Below, piece by piece: positions 1 to 5,658 of a stretch of DNA of 7,222 bases (position 1 is the first letter of the stretch; each line of letters opens with the position of its first letter). The notes beneath the pieces are model-generated. The model did not search any database. It was not told where the DNA came from and worked only from the letters and a program-made list of their open reading frames with translations. Source of the stretch: Gemmataceae bacterium (GTDB lineage: Bacteria; Planctomycetota; Planctomycetia; Gemmatales; Gemmataceae); the NCBI GenBank assembly GCA_947490035.1, contig CANLGS010000197.1, positions 1 through 7,222 of the forward strand. Direction: 5' to 3'. A program made the position numbers and the translations under genes.

Positions 1-64
1 ACAAGGAGACAAGGCACGAATGCGCCGTGTTCTGGTCACCCCTTCTCCTTGTCTCCTTGTCTCC
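1..64. repeat. 8-bp-period repeat with inverted copy
   Basis: The unit CTCCTTGT is present twice in tandem at 45-60 and followed by a partial third copy (CTCC, 61-64). The first 14 bases of the window are the exact reverse complement of 47-60, leaving a 32-base spacer. A transcript could form a 14-bp hairpin. The window edge cuts the left arm, so the repeat may extend further. It may be the end of a transcription unit or a dispersed simple repeat; a typical U-tract terminator is not seen. Confidence 0.6.
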
Positions 65-98
65 CCTTCTCTTCCGAAGGTCTTCATCATTTCTTCGT

Positions 99-126
99 TT
101 GACGAACAGCCCTGTCCGCCTACGAT
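99..126 (+). promoter_or_regulatory. Possible sigma70-like promoter
   Basis: TTGACG (99-104, five of six consensus bases) is followed after 16 bases by TACGAT (121-126, four of six). It is the best sigma70-like pair I noticed by eye upstream of the DUF1559 operon and would give a leader of nearly 400 bases containing the hairpins at 354-477. Chance matches of this quality are common, so this is only a candidate. Confidence 0.22.
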
Positions 127-353
127 TCTCTGTGTGCGATTCTCCTCTCTCGCGCACCCCAACCGATGACCTGGAACGAGCCGAACCCGAGTTCGCCAAC
201 TGCCTGACCGGATCGACCGGCAAGTCGAGCAGTGGGAAGCGGACGCCGGTGCCGGTCGCGCTGATCCTCACAGGCGGCGCGAGGCCTGACTTCTCCGCGA
301 AGGACGAAAACCCGGCCCGCCGCCGGTCGATGAACTTGCAGGTTGAAGGCGGA

Positions 354-477
354 CCGGTTCGACCGGGACTGAACCGGCCGACGCGCAAAACCGTCGGGCG
401 CCCACCGCGGCGCCCGGCCCCCGACGGGGAAACGTGACCGAAGCCCTCCGACCCTTCCGCACCGCGCGAGGGTCGGA
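354..477 (+). promoter_or_regulatory. Cluster of three perfect hairpins in the 5' leader
   Basis: Three separate inverted repeats lie in 124 bases. A 7-bp stem pairs 354-360 with 371-377. A 10-bp stem with one G-U pair joins 393-402 to 409-418 across a 6-base loop. A perfect 9-bp stem joins 447-455 (TCCGACCCT) to 469-477 (AGGGTCGGA) across a 13-base loop. None is followed by a T-run, so none is a classical intrinsic terminator. The last ends 43 bases before the start codon. A leader-RNA role is inference; high GC raises the chance rate of such stems. Confidence 0.35.
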
Positions 478-508
478 ACACCGCCGGGATTCGTCACCTT
501 ATTCATCC

Positions 509-514
509 GGAGGG
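509..514 (+). promoter_or_regulatory. Shine-Dalgarno fixing the DUF1559 start
   Basis: GGAGGG sits six bases before the ATG at 521. This strong site, together with the prepilin leader that begins exactly there, chooses 521 over the upstream in-frame ATG at 434, which has no such site and would add 29 residues before the leader peptide. Confidence 0.75.
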
Positions 515-520
515 ACCGTC

Positions 521-1537
521 ATGCACTTTCATCCGCGCCTTCATCGCGGGTTCACGCTGATCGAGTTACTCGTCGTCATCGCAATCATCGCCATCCTGAT
601 CGGGTTGTTGCTTCCCGCCGTGCAGAAGGTCCGCGAGGCCGCCGCACGCATGAAGTGCGCCAACAACCTCAAACAAGTCGGTCTGGCGCTGCACAACTAC
701 GAAGGCACCCGCGGCGCTCTGCCGCCGTCGAGCGTCCAGACGCCCGCGGTGGCCGACATGCCCGTGCTGAAGGACTTCCAGAAGGTCGGGACGACGGGAA
801 CGGCGAACACCGACTACGCGAAGCACTGCTTCCTCGCGATCGTCCTGCCCTACATCGAGCAGGGGAACGTGCTTCAGAAGAACGGCACCGCTTACGACTT
901 CCGGCAAGACTGGTTCGCGGCGGCGAACCAGCCGGCGGCGTCCACCCGCATCCCGACCTACGAGTGCCCGTCCGTTCCTTACGACCATCTGGTCAACCCG
1001 ATTCTGGAACCGGCGACCTACGGGAGCGGTTGGGTGCCCGCCACGTCCGACTACATGGCGGTTAACCGCGCGAACAACCGCTCCGCGATCTGGGTTGCGA
1101 TGGGTTTGGCGTACCCAGGCGACGACGCCATCAAGGGGGTGCTCGGCAGCAACGTGTTCACTCCGCTGCTCGCGGTCACCGACGGACTGAGCAACACGAT
1201 CATGCTGGCCGAGGCGGGGGCGCGTCCCCAGAACTGGAAGTTCCGTGTGCGGCAGGCCGACGTGACGTACCTGAATGGCGTGTGGGCGCAATCGAGCAAC
1301 GACATCGCCGTGGACGGGTCGAACCCGGCCGGAGGCACTCTCGCCGCTGCTGCCGACGTGCCCAACTCGTGCCAGATCAACTGCGCGAACCAGGGCGAAA
1401 TTTACGGCTTCCACACCAACGGCGCGAACGTCGCGATGGGCGACGGGTCGGTCCGCTTCCTGCGGACAAGCGTCAGTCTCGTGAACCTCCAGAAGATGTG
1501 CGCCCGCGCCGATGGTTACCCAGTCGATCTCGACTGA
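521..1537 (+). CDS. DUF1559 domain protein with type IV prepilin leader
   Basis: The 338-residue protein begins with a short basic leader ([10 protein letters not shown]) followed by [20 protein letters not shown], a class III prepilin signal. Cleavage would fall between Gly10 and Phe11 with the conserved Glu at +5, leaving an N-terminal hydrophobic helix. After the helix comes the planctomycete DUF1559 signature [15 protein letters not shown] with [13 protein letters not shown] (about residues 28-60). The C-terminus carries the H-X9-DG motif (His298, Asp308-Gly309) followed by SVRFL. These match the large planctomycete family of pseudopilin-like secreted or envelope proteins. Their precise role is unknown; assembly through a type II secretion or pilus-like machinery is inferred from the leader. 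A Cys pair (SCQINC) lies just before the H-X9-DG motif and could form a disulphide. The gene is followed after 21 bases by a lipoprotein gene and probably shares its transcript. Confidence 0.93.
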   Translation: MHFHPRLHRGFTLIELLVVIAIIAILIGLLLPAVQKVREAAARMKCANNLKQVGLALHNYEGTRGALPPSSVQTPAVADMPVLKDFQKVGTTGTANTDYAKHCFLAIVLPYIEQGNVLQKNGTAYDFRQDWFAAANQPAASTRIPTYECPSVPYDHLVNPILEPATYGSGWVPATSDYMAVNRANNRSAIWVAMGLAYPGDDAIKGVLGSNVFTPLLAVTDGLSNTIMLAEAGARPQNWKFRVRQADVTYLNGVWAQSSNDIAVDGSNPAGGTLAAAADVPNSCQINCANQGEIYGFHTNGANVAMGDGSVRFLRTSVSLVNLQKMCARADGYPVDLD

Positions 1538-1558
1538 TCCCAACCCGAGGACACGCCG

Positions 1559-1987
1559 ATGATCTTGAGCAGCCGAGCGGCAACGGTCGTCGTCGCCGCC
1601 GCACTCGCGCTGCTCGCGGGGTGCGGTGGGGGAACACCGAAGCGCGATCCCGTCTACCCCGTCACGGGGTCCGTACAGACAAAAGGACAGCGCGCGGCCA
1701 ACGTCCGGGTCACGTTCCTCGCCATCGACCGCCAGGATGGTCCGGCCACCGAGACCGAGGTGATCACCGACCTGTCCGGGCAGTTCAAGATGACCACGTA
1801 CGCGACCGGAGATGGTCTCCCGCCGGGCCGCTACGCCGTGCTCATGATCTGGCCTGAAATGATGACCGACGATCCCGCCCTCGGCGGCGACCGACTCGGC
1901 GGGCGCTACAACAACCGCCAGAAGCCGGCCTTCACTATCGAGGTGAAGGCCGAACCCAACACCCTCAAGCCGTTCGACGTGAAGTGA
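1559..1987 (+). CDS. Small lipoprotein, carboxypeptidase-regulatory-like fold
   Basis: The 142-residue protein has a lipoprotein signal peptide: an N-terminal Arg6, a hydrophobic stretch from 7 to 20, and the lipobox LAGC with Cys22 as the lipid-modified residue, followed by GGG. The mature part begins VYPVTGSVQTKGQRAANVRV, continues through TDLSGQFKMTTY and ends the core with GLPPGRYAVLMIWP. This is the pattern of the small beta-sandwich (carboxypeptidase regulatory or transthyretin-like) lipoproteins that planctomycetes often encode next to DUF1559 genes. GAGG at 1547-1550 is a ribosome-binding site eight bases before the ATG. It most likely sits in the envelope as a partner of the upstream pseudopilin-like protein. 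Partnership and function are inferred from pairing; no catalytic residues are seen. Confidence 0.88.
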   Translation: MILSSRAATVVVAAALALLAGCGGGTPKRDPVYPVTGSVQTKGQRAANVRVTFLAIDRQDGPATETEVITDLSGQFKMTTYATGDGLPPGRYAVLMIWPEMMTDDPALGGDRLGGRYNNRQKPAFTIEVKAEPNTLKPFDVK

Positions 1988-1998
1988 CGGTGGACGAA

Positions 1999-2039
1999 CC
2001 GGGCGGCGGGTCGCCGACGTCCAAGGCGATATGGCCCGG
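1999..2039. terminator. Possible bidirectional terminator-like stem
   Basis: The 61-base gap between the convergent lipoprotein and aldehyde dehydrogenase genes contains CCGGGC (1999-2004) pairing with GCCCGG (2034-2039), with a smaller nested stem TCGCC/GGCGA (2011-2015 with 2025-2029). There is no T-run on either strand. Location between two convergent stops suggests a terminator, but the stem is weak for this GC content. Confidence 0.22.
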
Positions 2040-2048
2040 CCGCCTCAA

Positions 2049-3584
2049 TCACAGCGCCATCGTGACCGTCTTCACCTCCGTGTAGTGTTGCAGCGCGTAC
2101 TGCCCCAGTTCGCGGCCCACGCCCGACATCTTGAACCCGCCGAACGGCGCGCCCGCGTCGAACACGTCGTAGCAGTTCACCCACACCGTGCCGGCCCGCA
2201 GCCCGTTCGCCAGCCGCAGCGCCTTCTTCACGTCCGACGTCCACACCGCCGCCGCGAGACCGTAGACCGTGCGGTTGCCGCGCGCGATCACCTCGTCCGC
2301 GTCCTTGAACTTCAGGATGCTCATCACCGGCCCGAAGATCTCTTCGCGCGCGATCTTCATCTCGTCGGTCACGTCGCCGAACACGGTCGGCTGAATGAAG
2401 TACCCCTTGTCGCCGACGCGCCCGCCGCCCGCGAGCATCTTCGCGCCGTCCTTCTTCCCGTGTTCGATGTAGCCCAGCACGCGGTCGAACTGCTCCTGGC
2501 TCACCTGCGGTCCCTGCTCGGTGTCCGCGCTGAACGGGTCGCCGACCTTGCGGCCCTTCGCCTTCGCCACGATCTTGTGAACGAACTCGTCGTAAGCGCT
2601 CTCCTGCACGAAGAGGCGCGAGCCGGCGCAGCAGCACTGCCCCTGGTTGAAGAACAGCCCGAAGTACGCGCCCTCGACCGCCTCGTCCATGTCCGCGTCG
2701 GCGAACACGATGTTGGGCGACTTGCCGCCGAGTTCGAGCGACACGCGCTTGAGGTTGGATTGCGCCGCGGCGGTCATCACGATCTTGCCGGTGCCGGTCT
2801 CGCCGGTGAACGCGATCTTGTCCACGTCCATGTGCCCGGACAGCGCCGCGCCAGCGGTCGGGCCGTAGCCGGGCACCACGTTAATCACGCCGTCGGGGAA
2901 GCCGACTTCCTGCGCGAGTTGCGCGACGCGCAGCGCCGTGAGCGGCGTCTGCTCCGCGGGCTTGAGGACGACGGTGTTGCCGCACGCGAGCGCCGGCCCC
3001 CACTTCCACGCTTGCATGAGTAGCGGGAAGTTCCACGGGATGATCTGACCGACGACGCCGAGCGGTTCGTGTCGCGTGTAGCAGAAGTACGGGCCGTTGA
3101 TGGGGATGGTCTGGCCGTACACCTTGTCGGCCCAGCCCGCGTAGTAGCGGTAGCACGCGATGGCGAGCGGCACGTCGGCGGCGAGCGCGTCGGAGATGGG
3201 CTTGCCGTTGTCGAGCGATTCGAGCGCCGCGAGTTCGGTCTGGTGTGCTTCGAGCGCGTCCGCGAACTTGTTCATGAGCCGGCCGCGGTCGGCCGGGTTC
3301 ATGCGCGACCACGGCCCGTTCTCGAACGCCTCGCGTGCGGCCTTCACCGCGAGATCGACGTCGGCCTTGTCGCCCTCCGCGACGCGGCAGATGACCGAGC
3401 CGTCGGTCGGGTCGGTGGTATCGAACGTCTTGCCGCTGACGCTGTTCACCCACTTCCCGTTGATGAGCATCTGCTGATCGGGTACTTTCGGTTTGGCGTG
3501 CTTGGGCTTCGCAATCGGCGCGGTGGCGGTGACCATGTGGAGAGGCTCCGGGAGAGGAATGACGACTTGGGCGACGGCCGTCAT
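2049..3584 (-). CDS. NAD(P)-dependent aldehyde dehydrogenase, ALDH1/ALDH2-like
   Basis: This 511-residue protein oxidises aldehydes to carboxylic acids with NAD(P)+, probably in the cytoplasm. All catalytic landmarks are present: Asn185 in IIPWNFPL, Lys208 in [10 protein letters not shown], Glu284 in LELGGKSPN, the nucleophile Cys318 in [12 protein letters not shown], and Glu415 in EEIFGPV. The triple cysteine, RYYAGWADK and the C-terminal HYTEVKTVT place it in the ALDH1/ALDH2-type class rather than among succinate-semialdehyde or betaine-aldehyde enzymes; the natural substrate cannot be read from sequence. The cofactor loop reads FTGETGTGK, with Glu262 where ALDH2 has Ser. The longest start (3584) is given. 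Met17 at 3536 is a serious alternative: GGAG at 3546-3549 lies nine bases before it, and 495 residues is closer to the family length. The gene starts 22 bases after the desaturase stop and is probably its operon partner. Confidence 0.95.
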   Translation of the reverse strand: MTAVAQVVIPLPEPLHMVTATAPIAKPKHAKPKVPDQQMLINGKWVNSVSGKTFDTTDPTDGSVICRVAEGDKADVDLAVKAAREAFENGPWSRMNPADRGRLMNKFADALEAHQTELAALESLDNGKPISDALAADVPLAIACYRYYAGWADKVYGQTIPINGPYFCYTRHEPLGVVGQIIPWNFPLLMQAWKWGPALACGNTVVLKPAEQTPLTALRVAQLAQEVGFPDGVINVVPGYGPTAGAALSGHMDVDKIAFTGETGTGKIVMTAAAQSNLKRVSLELGGKSPNIVFADADMDEAVEGAYFGLFFNQGQCCCAGSRLFVQESAYDEFVHKIVAKAKGRKVGDPFSADTEQGPQVSQEQFDRVLGYIEHGKKDGAKMLAGGGRVGDKGYFIQPTVFGDVTDEMKIAREEIFGPVMSILKFKDADEVIARGNRTVYGLAAAVWTSDVKKALRLANGLRAGTVWVNCYDVFDAGAPFGGFKMSGVGRELGQYALQHYTEVKTVTMAL

Positions 3585-3606
3585 TGTCCCCCGGAGCGGG
3601 CGTGAG

Positions 3607-4825
3607 TCAAGGAAGGACTTCGGGTGGTGGGTTCCGTTCGTCCTGGCTCAGGGCATGAACCCAGCGAACCGAGGCCGCTACGAATCCGGTCAGGGTGAGG
3701 TACGACCGGTACTCCACGCCGAAATCCAGGCAGGTCTGACGAACGACCGCCGCCAGGTGGTGATAGTGCTGCGGGTTGACCCCCGGAAACAGGTGATGCT
3801 CGATCTGGTGATTGACGCCCACGCTCAATCGCGACGCCAGCCAACTCCCGGCTCGCCAGTTCCGGGTCGCCTCCACCTGCCGGCGCGCCCAGTCGGCGCC
3901 GTCCCCGCCGGTGCGGAAGCAGCCCGCGTCCAGGTGGCTGGCGAACACGTTCAGCGAGAAGATAAGGCCGCTGAGCATCAGGTAGCCGAGCGGGAACACG
4001 ACCGCCTTCCACCACGGAAGCAGAACCGCCGGCACCGCGACGAGCGCGCCGACCGAAACAACCCACGACAGCAGCCCCCACCGCCCGCCGGGCGGGCAGC
4101 CAGAACACCGGCCCGACAAGCATCATCAGACCCGTGGGGAGCAGGAAGTAGAGAGGCAGGAGGGCGGCCTGCCACCGGTGCCAGGAGCGGTGTGGACGGT
4201 CGCGGGAGGTGCGGATGAACGGGTACGTGATGAAGTGGTCAGGGTCGTCCGAGCCGTTGGTGTGAACGTGATGCCCGGCGGTGTGGTGGTAGTACCACAC
4301 CAGCACGTTCATGTTCGGCAGCAGTCCGAGGGCGGCCAGACGGTTGACCCAGGCGCGCCGGCTGACCGCGAAGTGCGCCCCGTCGTGCCCCATGCCGAAC
4401 ACGAACCACCCGGCAACCGCCAGTCCGGGCACGGCCGCCCACCAACCCTGCCAGTACGCCACCAGACACGCCAGATACAACCCCGTCACCAGAAGATACC
4501 AGAGGCACTGGCCGCGTGACGCCTTGGGGTTGCGGCCGTGCTCGCGGAAGTACGCGGCCGCGCGGACTTGGACGGCCCGCGCGAACGGTCCCGGCGGCGG
4601 CGGCGGCGGGGCGTTCGGGTCCAGCCGGTATCGATGGAGCACCGCCCGCGACGCTTCATCGGGGTGGTACGTCTCGAACAGTTCGGTGGCGTCTGCCCCG
4701 TCCGCGAGGAGAAGCGGCAACCGCCCGCCCGGGTGCTGGTCGGCGAACTCCGTGAGGTCGTACAACTCGCCGTGAATCGTGCAGATCAATCGCTGGCCTG
4801 CAGCGGGCGGTGGGCGCGAGCGCAT
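3607..4825 (-). pseudogene. Cytochrome b5-fused front-end fatty-acid desaturase, frameshifted
   Basis: The intact product would be about 405 residues: an N-terminal cytochrome b5 heme domain, a proline-rich linker (PPPPPPGP, 73-80) and a membrane di-iron acyl-lipid desaturase. The heme ligands are His31 in HPGG and probably His54 in ETYHPDEA. Histidine box one is HDGAH (147-151), box two is HTAGHH (181-186), and box three is QIEHH (bases 3793-3807). A glutamine-led third box plus N-terminal cytochrome b5 is the hallmark of front-end (delta-5/6/8-type) desaturases, which insert a double bond between an existing one and the carboxyl end. Boxes one and two are in one frame (4825 to about 4090); box three is in another (about 4090 to 3607). 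Removing one base within 4075-4097 rejoins them as a continuous protein with plausible membrane helices on both sides. It is a recent pseudogene or a sequencing error. The original frame runs on to 3581 as non-homologous sequence. Confidence 0.85.
4075..4097 (-). other. Frameshift site: C5 run beside a perfect GC palindrome
   Basis: The net +1 shift in the desaturase falls here. The + strand shows CCCCC at 4075-4079 and a palindrome with 7-bp arms around a single central base at 4083-4097 (GCCCGCC, G, GGCGGGC). Removing one base from the run would give a join reading ARRAVGLLSW; removing one from the palindrome region would give ARRRWGLLSW. Both are plausible. Such a structure favours polymerase slippage and sequencing compression errors alike, so the sequence alone cannot tell a real mutation from an artefact. 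Confidence 0.7.
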
Positions 4826-4857
4826 GTGATGTACCTGACGGCGTGTTGGGATTGGAG

Positions 4858-4886
4858 ACTATACCACGGCGCCCCGAACGCGTCAG
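4858..4886 (-). promoter_or_regulatory. Sigma70-like promoter for the desaturase
   Basis: Read on the minus strand, CTGACG (4886-4881, four of six) is followed after exactly 17 bases by TATAGT (4863-4858, five of six). The -10 box is 32 bases upstream of the desaturase ATG, and the -35 box overlaps the last codons of the DUF6629 gene. An AT-rich box in such GC-rich DNA stands out. It would let desaturase and aldehyde dehydrogenase be transcribed independently of the kinase and DUF6629 genes. Confidence 0.42.
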
Positions 4887-5566
4887 CACGCGATCGCCGG
4901 GGCGCGGCGCGCGGCCGTCGAGATCGCGTACACCAGCGACACCGACAGCACGGCCGCGAACAGGCACCACACCGACGTGAGCGCGTGGTCGTACACCGCC
5001 GCCGCGACGACCGCCGACCCGACCCCCAGCGCGACCGGCAACAGCAGCACGCGGCGGAGTGAACTCAGCAGCAGCGGGACCGCGGCCGTGACCAGGTAGA
5101 GCGCGCGCAGCGCCCAACCCCAAGTCGGGTTCGCGGAGACGGCGTCGGCGCGGGTGTAGCGGATCGAGTGGCCGCACACGCACGACCCGGCCGCGCCCGG
5201 CTCGGCGAACACCGGCAGGTACGCGAACCAGAACCAGCCGGTGCTCAGTACCGCCAGCGCTGCCAGCACGCGCCGCCGTCCGCGTTCCGGTTCGATGAGC
5301 GCCGCGCTCGCGCAGAACCAGAACGGCCAGAACGCCAGCGCGAAGAACAGGTACGCCCGCCCCGCGGCCGCTTTCAGTGTCTCGTCGCCGTACCGCTGAC
5401 CGAGCCACACCAACCCTTCGCACGCCTGCCGCGCGCCGAACACCGCGGGCACGACCGCGAGCGGCCACAACCGCGGCGCGTTCCGCGCGGCCGTCCACAC
5501 CGCCCACATCCCGGTCGGCACCAGCGCCGCGGCGGACGCGAAACTCACTTCGGGCGAGAAACACAT
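4883..5566 (-). CDS. DUF6629-like seven-helix membrane protein
   Basis: The 227-residue protein begins MCFSPEVSFASAAALVPTGM, the typical opening of the DUF6629 family of small integral membrane proteins (assigned from memory of the family, no search run). Hydrophobic segments lie at about 5-25, 34-55, 70-91, 100-120, 152-170, 173-193 and 197-218, giving about seven helices. Conserved-looking features are the buried Glu50 in QACEGLVWL, AYLFFALAFWPFW (71-83) followed by IEPERGRRR, and a cysteine pair with histidine in SCVCGHS (128-134). The function of the family is unknown. The start is fixed by the MCFS motif and by GGAG seven bases upstream; the longer frame to 5617 adds 17 unlikely residues. 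It lies 92 bases downstream of the kinase gene in the same direction, so co-transcription is possible, and 57 bases before the desaturase. Confidence 0.8.
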   Translation of the reverse strand: MCFSPEVSFASAAALVPTGMWAVWTAARNAPRLWPLAVVPAVFGARQACEGLVWLGQRYGDETLKAAAGRAYLFFALAFWPFWFCASAALIEPERGRRRVLAALAVLSTGWFWFAYLPVFAEPGAAGSCVCGHSIRYTRADAVSANPTWGWALRALYLVTAAVPLLLSSLRRVLLLPVALGVGSAVVAAAVYDHALTSVWCLFAAVLSVSLVYAISTAARRAPAIAC

Positions 5567-5573
5567 GGCGAAA

Positions 5574-5577
5574 CTCC
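5574..5577 (-). promoter_or_regulatory. Shine-Dalgarno fixing the DUF6629 start
   Basis: GGAG on the minus strand is seven bases before the ATG at 5566. This selects the MCFS start over the upstream ATG at 5617. Confidence 0.65.
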
Positions 5578-5658
5578 GGGCAATGCGCGCGCCGCCCCCG
5601 TGGCGGCAACGAGCCACCGGGAGAAGCGGGCGAGAATCAGGAACGGGTCAGAAGAAGG

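Larger units (their letters stand above)
1..520. other. Gene-poor leader region upstream of the DUF1559 gene
   Basis: No convincing protein-coding gene is visible in this stretch. The open frames on both strands have no recognisable domain and no good ribosome-binding site, and their composition is what a GC-rich sequence gives by chance. It contains a short repeat with an inverted copy at the left edge (1-64), one weak sigma70-like promoter pair near 99-126, and three short perfect inverted repeats between 354 and 477. It ends with a clear Shine-Dalgarno sequence before the ATG at 521. The left part is probably the 3' flank of a gene outside the window and the right part the 5' leader of the DUF1559 gene. 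Confidence 0.6.

Noticed and set aside
27..437. Open frame of 136 codons in the leader region, starting with a hydrophobic stretch that resembles a signal peptide
   Set aside because: The hydrophobic start comes from the CTCCTTGT repeat, there is no ribosome-binding site, and the rest has no domain-like features.
566..1543. Minus-strand open frame of 325 codons opposite the DUF1559 gene
   Set aside because: It is antisense to a gene with clear family motifs, has low-complexity Arg/Val/Gly-rich composition and no recognisable domain. It is a GC-driven shadow.
2031..3023. Plus-strand open frame of 330 codons opposite the aldehyde dehydrogenase
   Set aside because: It is rich in Arg, His and Ala with no motif, and the opposite strand has every catalytic residue of an aldehyde dehydrogenase.
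3581..4090. Continuation of the desaturase upstream frame after the frameshift
   Set aside because: After about residue 247 this frame becomes Arg/Gly-rich with no membrane helices, while the other frame carries the QIEHH box and helices. It is not a real C-terminus.
5600..5617. Short stem GTGGC/GCCAC between the kinase and DUF6629 genes as a terminator
   Set aside because: It has only 5 bp and no T-run on either strand; such stems are expected often at this GC content.
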